In this document: positions 1 to 6,164 of the stretch, piece after piece
How the letters are laid out: each line of letters opens with the position of its first letter
Numbering within the stretch: the first letter of the stretch is position 1
DNA from: an uncultured Aquincola sp.
Lineage (GTDB): Bacteria > Pseudomonadota > Gammaproteobacteria > Burkholderiales > Burkholderiaceae
Direction: 5' to 3'
Assembly (NCBI GenBank): GCA_937883885.1
Contig: CAKZXL010000849.1
Coordinates: 1 to 9,618, forward strand
Length of the DNA: 9,618 nucleotides
Notes under the pieces: generated by a model
What the model was told of the DNA's origin: nothing
Database searches by the model: none
Seen by the model: only the letters and a program-made list of their open reading frames with translations
Program-made: the position numbers and the translations under genes

Positions 1-85
1 ACTGCGCGCAGGCACTGCCCGAAGGTCCCGCGCCCACCACCAGCACGTCGCAAGAGGAAGGAAGCAACGTAGGGGCGGCTGTCAT
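1..85 (-). CDS. FAD-dependent oxidoreductase, N-terminal fragment
   Basis: Only the first 28 codons are in the window; the gene runs leftward off the edge. They begin with ATG at 85 and read MTAAPTLLPSSC followed by DVLVVGAGPSGSACA. The hydrophobic strand plus GxGxxG (Gly18, Gly20, Gly23) and the small residues after it form the N-terminal Rossmann dinucleotide-binding motif typical of FAD/NAD(P)-dependent oxidoreductases, such as the geranylgeranyl-reductase, UbiH or halogenase-like group. Nothing beyond the cofactor motif is visible, so substrate and pathway cannot be named. No clear Shine-Dalgarno sequence precedes the ATG. The gene is divergent from the toxin-antitoxin module. Flavoprotein is well supported; the subfamily is unknown. 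Confidence 0.7.
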   Translation of the reverse strand, partial: MTAAPTLLPSSCDVLVVGAGPSGSACAQ

Positions 86-117
86 GGCGGTGCGTCGGCG
101 TGAAAAACGTGGCGCGG

Positions 118-123
118 ATTGTA
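118..123 (-). promoter_or_regulatory. Possible -10 box for the flavoprotein gene
   Basis: On the minus strand this reads TACAAT, five of six matches to the sigma-70 -10 consensus, and would put the transcript start about 25 nt ahead of the ATG at 85. No convincing -35 lies at 16-18 bp; the nearest candidate, TTGGGC, is only 14 bp away. The rest of the 86-234 gap holds no other gene I can support. A GTG at 100 could extend the toxin frame by 45 codons, but that stretch has no family similarity that I recognise. Confidence 0.25.
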
Positions 124-210
124 GGGACCGCGCCAGTGCCCAATGCGACCGGTGAGCCGGAGGCCCTGGTCGGCCCTCAACCGACAGACGCGAAAACCGC
201 CGCCGCCGGG

Positions 211-229
211 TTAGCGCGTTTGCTAACAT
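211..229 (+). promoter_or_regulatory. Palindromic operator over extended -10 of toxin-antitoxin promoter
   Basis: TTAGC (211-215) and GCTAA (222-226) form a perfect inverted repeat with a 6-nt spacer. The right arm overlaps TGCTAACAT (221-229), which reads as an extended -10 (TG, one base, then TAACAT, four of six to consensus). The transcript start would fall at about 235-236, on the toxin ATG itself. Palindromes that cover the core promoter are the usual autoregulatory sites of XRE-type antitoxins. No -35 match is visible, which an extended -10 can tolerate. Confidence 0.45.
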
Positions 230-234
230 CGCGC

Positions 235-561
235 ATGGCCTTTGAGATCTCCTACTTCCACGCGCGCGTGCTCGAGGAGATCGAATCATGGCCAGTCGAT
301 GTGCTCGCCGACTACGCTCGTTTGGTCGAGCTTCTTGCTCAACACGGACCGAGCCTGCGCTTGCCGCACTCCCGCGCGTTTGGCGATGGTCTGTTTGAGC
401 TGCGCCCGCGCGGGCGAGCAGGGATCGCCAGAGCCTTCTATTGCTTTCTAGTTGGCAAGCGGGTGATCGTGTTGCATGCGTTCATCAAAAAGACTCAACA
501 GACGCCCGACGGTGAACTGAAACTGGCGCGCAAGCGCCTCAAGGATGTACAAAATGGCTGA
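235..561 (+). CDS. RelE/HigB-like toxin of a type II toxin-antitoxin system (Gp49 family)
   Basis: This 108-residue protein resembles phage-derived Gp49-like/HigB toxins (PF05973) of the RelE/ParE superfamily, which are usually ribosome-dependent mRNA endonucleases. The family core is visible from about residue 43: LPHSRAFGDGLFELRPRG, a hydrophobic strand (VGKRVIVLHAF, 73-83), then IKKTQQTP and a helix rich in Lys/Arg. Arg57 in ELR and Lys85-Lys86 sit where family catalytic or RNA-contact residues usually lie. The ATG at 235 was preferred to the in-frame GTG at 100: it gives the normal family length, and the extra 45 residues look non-coding (Ala/Pro/Gly-rich). No Shine-Dalgarno precedes 235 and a -10-like box ends 5 nt upstream, so the message may be leaderless. 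The toxin-first order and overlap with the antitoxin gene match higBA-type modules. Target specificity cannot be read from sequence. Confidence 0.85.
   Translation: MAFEISYFHARVLEEIESWPVDVLADYARLVELLAQHGPSLRLPHSRAFGDGLFELRPRGRAGIARAFYCFLVGKRVIVLHAFIKKTQQTPDGELKLARKRLKDVQNG
541..545 (+). promoter_or_regulatory. Ribosome binding site that sets the antitoxin start
   Basis: AAGGA lies within the last codons of the toxin gene, 8 nt before the ATG at 554. It overlaps the other in-frame ATG at 545, which therefore lacks a usable site. This favours the shorter antitoxin and coupling of its translation to that of the toxin. Confidence 0.55.
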
Positions 562-871
562 CCTGAAATTCAAGCCCGTTCGCCACGATCAGGCTGCGTT
601 CCTTGCCAAAGCCAGGCAGCGCCCGGGCTTTGCGGAGGCGTATGAGGCACTTGAACTGGAGTACGCGCTGGCAGGGCAAATGTTGAAGGCGCGGACCAAG
701 GCAGGTCTGACCCAGGATGCAGTCGCGGAGCGCATGGGCACCACGAAGAGCGCCATCTCGCGTCTGGAATCGGCGGGTCGGCACGCGCCATCCTTGGCAA
801 CGCTGAAGAAGTACGCGGCTGCAGTGGGATGCGATCTGCAGGTCAAGCTGGTGCCCCACAAGGCCACATGA
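554..871 (+). CDS. XRE/HigA-like antitoxin, helix-turn-helix DNA-binding protein
   Basis: This 105-residue protein should bind and neutralise the upstream toxin and repress the shared promoter. Residues 1-40 (lysine- and alanine-rich, helical) resemble the N-terminal region of antitoxins paired with Gp49-type toxins. Residues 42-95 form an HTH_3/Cro-C1 domain, with the diagnostic run GLTQDAVAERMGTTKSAISR followed by LE and a LATLKKYAAAVG helix. The ATG at 554 overlaps the toxin stop by 8 nt and lies 8 nt behind an AAGGA (541-545) inside the toxin gene. An alternative ATG at 545 would sit on that AAGGA, so 554 is preferred. The overlap implies translational coupling. Confidence 0.88.
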   Translation: MADLKFKPVRHDQAAFLAKARQRPGFAEAYEALELEYALAGQMLKARTKAGLTQDAVAERMGTTKSAISRLESAGRHAPSLATLKKYAAAVGCDLQVKLVPHKAT

Positions 872-902
872 CGTCCACAGCAGCCTTCAACCAGGCACGA
901 CG

Positions 903-930
903 AAAGACGGCGCCCGCAGGCGCCGCTTGT
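903..930 (-). terminator. Rho-independent terminator of glcB, possibly bidirectional
   Basis: CGGCGCC (908-914) and GGCGCCG (919-925) form a perfect 7-bp GC stem with a 4-nt loop. In the leftward direction the stem is followed by TCTTTCGTC, a short broken U-rich tail, and it begins 21 nt after the glcB stop. In the rightward direction the tail is CTTGTTC, so it may also help end the toxin-antitoxin transcript, whose last stop is at 871. The convergent position supports use in both directions. Confidence 0.65.
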
Positions 931-945
931 TCAGCCCAGAGTTGA

Positions 946-3135
946 TCAGGCTGCCTTGACCTTCAACCGCCACGCATGCAGCAGCGGCTCGGTGTAGCCG
1001 CTGGGCTGTTCCAGGCCCTTGAGCACCAGGTCCAGCGCGGCGCGGTAGGCGTACGAGGTGTCGAAGTGGCCGGCCATCGGGCGGTACAGCGGGTCGCCGG
1101 CGTTCTGCTCGTCCACCACCTTGGCCATGCGCTCGAAGGTCTCGTGCACCTGGGCTTCGGTCACCACGCCGTGCAGCAGCCAGTTGGCGATGTGCTGGCT
1201 GGAGATGCGCAGCGTGGCGCGGTCTTCCATCAGGCCGACGTCGTGGATGTCGGGCACCTTGGAGCAGCCCACGCCCTGGTCGATCCAGCGCACCACGTAG
1301 CCCAGGATGCCCTGCGCGTTGTTGTCCAGCTCCTGCTGGATGTCGGCGGCCGACCAGTTGCGCTGCGCGGCGATGGGCACCTGCAGCAGGCCGTTCAGCA
1401 GGTTGTCGCGCTCGGCGTTGTCGCTGGTCTGCTCCAGCGTCTTCTGCACCTCGGCCACGTTGACGCGGTGGTAGTGCAGCGCATGCAGCGTGGCGGCGGT
1501 GGGCGAAGGCACCCAGGCGGTGTTGGCACCAGCCTTGGGATGGGCGATCTTCTGCTCCAGCATCGCGGCCATCAGGTCGGGCATGGCCCACATGCCCTTG
1601 CCGATCTGCGCGCGGCCGCGCAGGCCACAGCCCAGGCCCACCAGCACGTTGTTGCGCTCATAGGCCTGGATCCAGGCGCTGCTCTTCATGTCGCCCTTGC
1701 GCAGCACCGCGCCGCCACGCATGCAGGTGTGCATCTCGTCGCCGGTGCGGTCCAGGAAGCCGGTGTTGATGAAGGCCACCCGCGCCGAGGCCGCGGCGAT
1801 GCAGGCCTTGAGGTTGATGCTGGTGCGCCGCTCCTCGTCCATGATGCCCAGCTTGACGGTGTTGGCCGGCAGGCCCAGCAGCTGCTCGACGCGGTCGAAC
1901 AGCTCGGCCGCGAAGGCCACTTCGGCCGGGCCGTGCATCTTGGGCTTGACGATGTAGACCGAGCCGGTGCGCGAGTTGCGCACGCCGGTGCCGCCGCGGC
2001 GCTTGAGGTCGTGCAGCGCGATGGTGGTGGTGACCACCGCGTCCAGGATGCCTTCCGGAATTTCCTTGCCGCCGTCCCACAGGATGGCGGGGTTGGTCAT
2101 CAGGTGGCCCACATTGCGCACGAACATCAGCGAGCGGCCGTGCAGCGTCACGGTGCCGCCCTTGGCGCCGGTGTACTCACGGTCCGGGTTCAGGCGGCGG
2201 GTGAAGGTCTTGCCGCCCTTGGCCACTTCTTCGGTCAGCGTGCCCTGTTGAATGCCCAGCCAGTTGCCGTAGGCCACCACCTTGTCGGCCGCGTCGACCA
2301 CGGCCACGGAGTCTTCCAGGTCGAGGATGGTGGACAGCGCAGCTTCCAGCACCAGGTCGCTGACGCCGGCGGCGTCGCTCTGGCCGATGGCGGTGCTGCG
2401 GTCGATCTGGATGTCGATGTGCAGGCCGTTGTGCACCAGCAGCACCGAGCTGGGCGAGCCGGCTTCACCCTGGTAGCCGACGAACTGTTCGGGCTGGGCC
2501 AGGCCGCTGGCGCCGGTCTTGAGCTGCACCACCAGCTGGCCGCCTTCCACGCGGTAGGCGGTGGCGTCGGCATGCGAGCCGCTGGCCAGCGGCGCTGCCT
2601 CGTCCAGGAACTGGCGCGCGAAGGCGATGACCTTGGCGCCGCGCACCGGGTTGTAGCCCTTGCCCTTGTCGGCGCCGTCGGTTTCGGGGATGGCGTCGGT
2701 GCCATACAGCGCGTCGTACAGCGAGCCCCAGCGGGCGTTGGCGGCGTTCAGCGCATAGCGGGCGTTGAGGATGGGCACCACCAGCTGCGGGCCGGCCTGC
2801 ACGGCCAGTTCGGCGTCCACATTGGCGGTGGTGGCCTTCACGTCGGCCGGCTGCGGCAGCAGGTAACCGATCGATTCGAGGAAGCTGCGGTAGGCGCCCA
2901 TGTCGGCGATGGGGCCGGGGTGGGCGGCGTGCCACTTGTCCAGCTCCACCTGCAGGCGGTCGCGCTCGGCCAGCAGCGCGGCGTTCTTGGGCGCCAGGTC
3001 GTGGACGATGGCGTCGAAACCCTGCCAGAAGGCGGCGCTGTCGATGCCGGTGCCGGGCAGCACCTGGTCTTCGATGAAGCGGTAGAGGTCGGTGGAGACC
3101 TGCAGGCGGTGGGCGGCGGTACGGGCTTCGGTCAC
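946..3135 (-). CDS. glcB: Malate synthase G
   Basis: GlcB condenses glyoxylate with acetyl-CoA and water to malate and CoA in the cytosol. It serves the glyoxylate shunt and growth on C2 compounds such as glycolate. The 729-residue product fits the roughly 720-residue G isoform, not the shorter A isoform. Active-site residues known from the E. coli enzyme align: Arg340 in FVRNVGHLM, Glu434 in IMDEERRTS and Asp462 in FLDRTGDE (Mg binding), Cys624 in [10 protein letters not shown], and Asp638 (the catalytic base) in [13 protein letters not shown]. There is a small insertion of about five residues (GGTGVR) before [16 protein letters not shown] relative to E. coli. The start is GTG at 3135, 7 nt behind GAGGA; an upstream in-frame ATG at 3219 would add 28 residues without family similarity. 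It is transcribed alone, divergent from a LysR-type gene. Confidence 0.97.
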   Translation of the reverse strand: MTEARTAAHRLQVSTDLYRFIEDQVLPGTGIDSAAFWQGFDAIVHDLAPKNAALLAERDRLQVELDKWHAAHPGPIADMGAYRSFLESIGYLLPQPADVKATTANVDAELAVQAGPQLVVPILNARYALNAANARWGSLYDALYGTDAIPETDGADKGKGYNPVRGAKVIAFARQFLDEAAPLASGSHADATAYRVEGGQLVVQLKTGASGLAQPEQFVGYQGEAGSPSSVLLVHNGLHIDIQIDRSTAIGQSDAAGVSDLVLEAALSTILDLEDSVAVVDAADKVVAYGNWLGIQQGTLTEEVAKGGKTFTRRLNPDREYTGAKGGTVTLHGRSLMFVRNVGHLMTNPAILWDGGKEIPEGILDAVVTTTIALHDLKRRGGTGVRNSRTGSVYIVKPKMHGPAEVAFAAELFDRVEQLLGLPANTVKLGIMDEERRTSINLKACIAAASARVAFINTGFLDRTGDEMHTCMRGGAVLRKGDMKSSAWIQAYERNNVLVGLGCGLRGRAQIGKGMWAMPDLMAAMLEQKIAHPKAGANTAWVPSPTAATLHALHYHRVNVAEVQKTLEQTSDNAERDNLLNGLLQVPIAAQRNWSAADIQQELDNNAQGILGYVVRWIDQGVGCSKVPDIHDVGLMEDRATLRISSQHIANWLLHGVVTEAQVHETFERMAKVVDEQNAGDPLYRPMAGHFDTSYAYRAALDLVLKGLEQPSGYTEPLLHAWRLKVKAA

Positions 3136-3142
3136 GGTGCTG

Positions 3143-3147
3143 TCCTC
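3143..3147 (-). promoter_or_regulatory. Ribosome binding site that sets the GTG start of glcB
   Basis: On the minus strand GAGGA lies 7 nt before GTG at 3135. The reading [11 protein letters not shown] from that GTG gives a normal-length malate synthase G, while the ATG at 3219 falls inside or ahead of the presumed promoter. Confidence 0.65.
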
Positions 3148-3170
3148 GCGGAAATGCGGCAATGCTGCGC

Positions 3171-3199
3171 ACTCTAAGACAGGCCGGGCCCCCGATTCG
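3171..3199 (-). promoter_or_regulatory. Candidate glcB promoter
   Basis: On the minus strand TAGAGT (3176-3171, four of six to the -10 consensus) is preceded at 17 bp by CGAATC (3199-3194), a poor -35. That -35 is itself a near copy of the TGAATC half-site repeated upstream. Transcription would begin near 3164, giving a leader of about 30 nt. A weak -35 overlapped by an operator-like half-site is what an activator-dependent promoter looks like. This is a reading by eye. Confidence 0.35.
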
Positions 3200-3227
3200 G
3201 TGCGGCCGCTGCGCGGCATCTTTACGC

Positions 3228-3306
3228 CCAGCGCATGAATCCGGCAGCCGATTCAAACCAAGGCAGCGATGATTGGCCGCCACAACCGGCTTGATTCATG
3301 CGCTGG
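3228..3306. promoter_or_regulatory. Inverted-repeat operator region between glcB and LysR gene
   Basis: CCAGCGCATGAATC (3228-3241) and GATTCATGCGCTGG (3293-3306) are perfect 14-bp inverted repeats separated by 51 bp. Within the interval another GATTCA (3250-3255) pairs with the left arm as TGAATC, 8 nt, GATTCA, a compact dyad centred near 3245. The two GATTCA copies are 43 bp apart, about four helical turns. The right arm overlaps the predicted -35 of the LysR gene. This layout, a strong dyad plus a phased extra site, suits a LysR tetramer controlling both divergent genes. The repeat is directly visible; its binding protein is inferred. Confidence 0.6.
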
Positions 3307-3319
3307 CTGCGGGTATTTT
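3291..3319 (+). promoter_or_regulatory. Promoter of the LysR-type gene, probably leaderless
   Basis: TTGATT (3291-3296) and TATTTT (3314-3319) are each four of six to consensus, with an ideal 17-bp spacer. The transcript start would be on or next to the ATG at 3326, so the message would have no 5' leader, matching the lack of any Shine-Dalgarno. The -35 shares bases with the right arm of the inverted repeat, a typical arrangement for negative autoregulation. Confidence 0.5.
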
Positions 3320-3325
3320 CCGCCG

Positions 3326-4285
3326 ATGGACCGTCTGAAACAGATCGAATCCTTCGTCGCGGTGGCCACCAAGGGCAGCCTGACCGCCGCCGCCCAGCTC
3401 GAAGGCGTGGCGCCGGCGGTGGTGGGCCGGCGCATCGATGCGCTGGAAGCACGGCTGGGTGTGAAGCTGCTGGTGCGCACCACCCGGCGCATCACGCTCA
3501 CACACGAGGGCAGCGCCTTTCTTGAAGACTGCCAGCGCCTGCTGGCGGACCTGGCGAATGCGGAATCCGGCGTCAGCGCCGGGGGCGCAAGGGCCAGCGG
3601 ACTGCTGCGCATCACCGCGCCGGCCGGATTCGGGCGCCGTCACGTGGCGCCGCTGGTGCCGCAGTTTCTGGCGGCGCACCCGGACGTGCATGTGTCGCTG
3701 AACCTGGCCGACCGGGTGGTGGACATCGTGCACGAGGGCTTCGACTGCGCCATCCGCGTGGGCGACCTGCCCGACAGCAGCCTGGTGAGCGTGCGCCTGG
3801 CCGACAACCGCCGCCTGTGCGTGGCCACCCCGGCCTACCTGAAGCGGGCGGGCATTCCGAAGCAGCCGTCGGACCTCGCGCGGCACGAATGCCTGACGCT
3901 CAGCTCCGACGCCAGCCAGTCACGCGGCTGGGCGTTTGCGATGGAAGGCCGCACCCACCACCTGCGCCCCAGCGGCCGGCTGGACTGCAGCGACGGCCAG
4001 GTGCTGCACGACTGGTGCCTGGCGGGCCTGGGCATCGCCTGGCGCAGCACCTGGGAGGTGGAAGCCGAGATCGCCCGTGGCGAGCTGCAGACGGTGCTGG
4101 ACGACTTCATCGCGCCGCCCAACGGCATCTACGCGGTGTTTCCGCATGCCAAGCACCTGCCGCTGCGAGTGCGGCTGTGGATCGACTTCGTCAAGCAGCG
4201 CTACGCCGATCCACGGTATTGGAAAGTCAGTCCCGCCGGGCCGCCCCAAGGGACTGAGATCCCCCTCGGGGGGACGCGAGCGTAG
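3326..4285 (+). CDS. LysR-type transcriptional regulator, CrgA-like
   Basis: This 319-residue regulator has an N-terminal winged helix-turn-helix (about 1-60: MDRLKQIESFVAVATKGSLT, then AAAQLEGVAPAVVGRRIDALE and the wing LLVRTTRRITLTHEG). A linker helix follows (63-82), then a two-lobed effector-binding domain (about 92-290) starting LLRITAPAGFGRRHVAPLVP, in the style of the CrgA/AphB branch. The start at 3326 gives the canonical LysR N terminus; the in-frame ATG at 3269 adds 19 non-conserved residues. It is divergent from glcB across 190 bp with strong dyad symmetry, so control of glcB and of itself is the natural inference. The effector is unknown, though glycolate, glyoxylate or acetate-derived compounds would make sense. 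Oddity: residues from about 302 (SPAGPPQGTEIPLGGTRA) are encoded by a palindromic intergenic element, replacing the native C terminus. Confidence 0.93.
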   Translation: MDRLKQIESFVAVATKGSLTAAAQLEGVAPAVVGRRIDALEARLGVKLLVRTTRRITLTHEGSAFLEDCQRLLADLANAESGVSAGGARASGLLRITAPAGFGRRHVAPLVPQFLAAHPDVHVSLNLADRVVDIVHEGFDCAIRVGDLPDSSLVSVRLADNRRLCVATPAYLKRAGIPKQPSDLARHECLTLSSDASQSRGWAFAMEGRTHHLRPSGRLDCSDGQVLHDWCLAGLGIAWRSTWEVEAEIARGELQTVLDDFIAPPNGIYAVFPHAKHLPLRVRLWIDFVKQRYADPRYWKVSPAGPPQGTEIPLGGTRA

Positions 4286-4297
4286 CGAGCTTGGGGG
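4231..4297. repeat. GC-rich palindromic REP-like intergenic element, likely bidirectional terminator
   Basis: CCCCAAG (4244-4250) and CTTGGGG (4290-4296) form outer arms. Inside lies a hairpin TCCCCC-TCG-GGGGGA (4260-4274), followed by a direct repeat GCGAGC at 4276-4281 and 4285-4290. From memory, near-identical elements of this form (a C-run/G-run hairpin followed by GAGCGTAGCGAGC and TTGGGGG) are scattered between genes in many Comamonadaceae genomes; only one copy is in this window. It sits between two convergent genes, where it may terminate both transcripts. The LysR stop codon TAG (4283-4285) lies inside it. Confidence 0.6.
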
Positions 4298-4303
4298 CTG
4301 CAG

Positions 4304-4612
4304 TTATCCAGACTTCTTCGTCGACAGGCATTCCTTCATGAAGGCCTTGCGCTCGTCGCCCTTCTTGCCCGTGGCGTCGGCGTTGCACTGCTTCATGCGG
4401 TCCTGCTGGGTGGCAGGCTCGGCCTTGGCCGACAGGCAGGTCTTCATGAAGGCCTTGCGCTCGTCGCCCTTCAAGTCCTTGGCGTCGGCGTTGCACGTCT
4501 TCATCTTGCTTTGCTGCGCGGTGGGCGCCTTGGCTTCATCGGCCGCCAGGGCGGGCTGGGCACACAGGGCGGCGGTCAGGCACAGGGCGGCGGCGGACAA
4601 CAGCGATTTCAT
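4304..4612 (-). CDS. psiF: PsiF-repeat secreted protein
   Basis: This 102-residue protein starts with a clear Sec signal peptide (MKSLLSAAALCLTAALCAQ, predicted cut after ALA at residue 23). It is followed by two copies of the PsiF repeat (about residues 36-59 and 72-95), each a basic helix with the pattern MKxCNADAxxxKGDERKAFM and a second Cys. The four cysteines (40, 59, 76, 95) are regularly spaced and could form disulfides in the periplasm. E. coli psiF is phosphate-starvation-induced through PhoB, but its molecular role is unknown, and I see no clear Pho box here. The start has a strong GAGGAG upstream. It lies 83 nt downstream of the kinase gene on the same strand and may share its transcript. 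Confidence 0.9.
   Translation of the reverse strand: MKSLLSAAALCLTAALCAQPALAADEAKAPTAQQSKMKTCNADAKDLKGDERKAFMKTCLSAKAEPATQQDRMKQCNADATGKKGDERKAFMKECLSTKKSG
4334..4508 (-). repeat. 36-codon internal repeat in psiF
   Basis: Two segments 108 bp apart (starting at 4334 and 4442) are nearly identical at DNA level. The first 31 bases match exactly, then after a 7-base divergent patch another 17 bases match exactly. The period is a multiple of three and corresponds to the two PsiF protein repeats. The match, stronger than protein conservation alone would require, suggests a recent duplication or conversion between the halves. Confidence 0.8.
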
Positions 4613-4661
4613 GGGCTCTCCTCACAAGGGGTGGTAGACCCGCGTTCAACGCCGCAGGCCA

Positions 4662-4685
4662 CCGCCCGGTGGACGCCCCGGGCGG
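4662..4685 (-). other. Hairpin between kinase gene and psiF
   Basis: CCGCCCGG (4662-4669) and CCGGGCGG (4678-4685) are perfect 8-bp inverted repeats with an 8-nt loop, lying 10 nt after the kinase stop codon. No T-run follows in the direction of transcription, so it may be a weak or Rho-assisted terminator, or an RNA-stabilising hairpin between two cotranscribed genes. No convincing promoter for psiF is visible in the remaining gap. Confidence 0.4.
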
Positions 4686-4695
4686 CCCGCGCAAG

Positions 4696-6090
4696 TTACA
4701 GGATGCGGCGCGGATGGGCCAGCTGTTCGTGCGCGGCATGCAGCCGGCGCACCAGCACGCGGATGAAGGCCTTGTCGAACAGGTGCCGGGTGCCGACGGA
4801 CAACTGTTCCAGCGTCTCGGGCGTGAACGAGACGGTGGTGGTGGGCGCGGTCACCAGCACGTCGGCGCTGTGGCGCCGCAGCTCCGGGTTGGGCGCCAGG
4901 TAAGCCATCTCGCCCACCGAGGTGCCGGCGCCCAGCTGGGCCACGCGGTTGCCTTCGCGGTACACGTCCACCGCGCCCTGCGCCACGATGTGGAAGGTGT
5001 TGCCTTCCTGCCCGCGCTTGTAGAGGGCATGGCCGTACTTGAAGCGCTGCCAGCGGGCGCGATGCACCACTTCCCACAGCTCCACGTCGCCGAAGCCGGC
5101 GAAGAACTCCAGGCTGCGAAGCAGCGTGAAGCGCTCGGAATCGAGCACGCCCTGCAGCTTGCCGCGCGGCACTTCGCGGTTGGCCACCAGGGCCGACAGC
5201 CCCTGGGCGAATGCGTCCCAGTCGGCTGGCCGGTCATCGCGCTGCTTGGCGAGCGCGCCCAGCACCAGGTGGTCCAGCGCGGGCGGCACGCCATCGCGCA
5301 GCGTGGTCAGCGAGGCGGGCGCCTGGTTGTAGATCTGATGCATGATCGCCGGCTGCGTGTCTGCCTCGAAGGGCGGCCGCCCGGCGATCAGGTGGTAGAG
5401 CACCGCCGCCAGCGAATAGATGTCGGCCCGGCAGTCCAGCGTGCTGCCGTCCAGCTGCTCGGGCGACATGTAGGCCAGCGATCCCACGCGAAAGATCTGC
5501 GTGCGGTCCGAGCGCAGGTTGAGCACGCTGCCGAAGTCCGTCACCTTGACGTCGATGACCTGGTCGCCCTCGACCACCGCCAGCAGGTTGGCCGGCTTCA
5601 CGTCGCGGTGGATCAGGCCCTGCCGATACACATAACCCAGCGCCATCGCGCACTTGAAGCCGATTTCCACGATCTGCTCCAGCGACAGCAGCTGGTCGGC
5701 GCGGCAAAAGCGCCGCAGCGTGTGGCCGGGCACGTACTCCATCACCAGGTAGGGCGCGACCGGGTCTTCCACCGCGTCGTAGATCTGCACCACGTTGGGG
5801 TGCTGCAGCCGGCCTACCAGGGCCGCCTCCGCGGCAAAGAATTTTTCGAAGTAACGCGGCTCGGCGCCACCGTCGTGCGCAGGCAGGCTCACGCGCTTGA
5901 GCGCCACGTCGCGCTGGTGGAATTCGTCGCGCGCCAGAAACACCTCGCTGGTGGCGCCTTCGCCCAGGCGGCGGCTCACCCGGTACTTGCCGATGGCGGC
6001 AGGCAGGTGGGGGTCTGCCGGGGCCGGCGCGGGCGCCGGCAGTGGCAGCGTGCCCGCGGGCAGCAAGGTGGTTCGGTCGGCGGCAAGCAT
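4696..6090 (-). CDS. Hanks-type serine/threonine kinase with C-terminal cNMP-binding-like domain
   Basis: This 464-residue protein has no signal peptide or membrane segment, so it should be cytosolic. After a Pro/Ala-rich N terminus (about 12-30), the kinase domain runs from about 36 to 300. It has a glycine loop [10 protein letters not shown] (42-51), an ATP-anchoring Lys65 in VALK, a helix-C Glu88, the catalytic loop HRDVKPANL (161-169), DFG (185-187), SPEQLDG in place of APE (209-215) and [15 protein letters not shown] (223-237). All catalytic residues are present, so activity is expected. Residues about 325-450 look like a CAP-family cyclic-nucleotide domain ([20 protein letters not shown], then GAVDVYREG and VGEMAYL). 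The phosphate-binding cassette is imperfect: PELRRHSA replaces the usual PRxA. Ligand binding could therefore gate the kinase, but cAMP or cGMP is not assured. ATG at 6090 and GTG at 6093 are both possible starts, with only a weak GAAGAAG upstream. It is divergent from argS across 74 bp. Substrates are unknown. Confidence 0.92.
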   Translation of the reverse strand: MLAADRTTLLPAGTLPLPAPAPAPADPHLPAAIGKYRVSRRLGEGATSEVFLARDEFHQRDVALKRVSLPAHDGGAEPRYFEKFFAAEAALVGRLQHPNVVQIYDAVEDPVAPYLVMEYVPGHTLRRFCRADQLLSLEQIVEIGFKCAMALGYVYRQGLIHRDVKPANLLAVVEGDQVIDVKVTDFGSVLNLRSDRTQIFRVGSLAYMSPEQLDGSTLDCRADIYSLAAVLYHLIAGRPPFEADTQPAIMHQIYNQAPASLTTLRDGVPPALDHLVLGALAKQRDDRPADWDAFAQGLSALVANREVPRGKLQGVLDSERFTLLRSLEFFAGFGDVELWEVVHRARWQRFKYGHALYKRGQEGNTFHIVAQGAVDVYREGNRVAQLGAGTSVGEMAYLAPNPELRRHSADVLVTAPTTTVSFTPETLEQLSVGTRHLFDKAFIRVLVRRLHAAHEQLAHPRRIL

Positions 6091-6151
6091 CACCCGGCTT
6101 CTTCGGCCTCGGGGCCATGCGCTTGAGCCGGCGCGGCCGCACCCCCCACCT

Positions 6152-6157
6152 TAGAAT
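6152..6157 (+). promoter_or_regulatory. -10 box of argS, leaderless start likely
   Basis: TAGAAT is five of six to the -10 consensus and ends 7 nt before the argS ATG at 6165, so transcription should begin at or beside the A of the start codon. No Shine-Dalgarno lies between them. The only -35-like TTGAGC (6123-6128) is 23 bp away, too far, so the -35 is unclear. Confidence 0.5.
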
Positions 6158-6164
6158 CGCCGCC

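Noticed and set aside
100..234. In-frame N-terminal extension of the toxin from GTG at 100
   Set aside because: The 45 added residues are not similar to the toxin family and would place the palindrome and -10 inside the coding sequence. The ATG at 235 gives the standard length.
976..3177. 733-codon open frame on the plus strand, opposite glcB
   Set aside because: It is a shadow of glcB caused by high GC and strong codon bias. Its translation is a low-complexity mix of His, Val, Gly, Gln and Ala with no recognisable domain, while the minus strand encodes a complete malate synthase G.
3136..3219. N-terminal extension of glcB from ATG at 3219
   Set aside because: The 28 extra residues are not part of malate synthase G, and a good GAGGA precedes the GTG at 3135.
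3269..3325. N-terminal extension of the LysR protein from ATG at 3269
   Set aside because: It would add 19 residues before the canonical LysR N terminus and overlaps the promoter and operator.
4669..6126. 485-codon open frame opposite the kinase gene
   Set aside because: Antisense shadow with His/Gln/Arg-rich composition. The opposite strand carries all the kinase motifs.
6123..6128. TTGAGC as -35 for argS
   Set aside because: The spacer to TAGAAT would be 23 bp, outside the workable range for a sigma-70 promoter.
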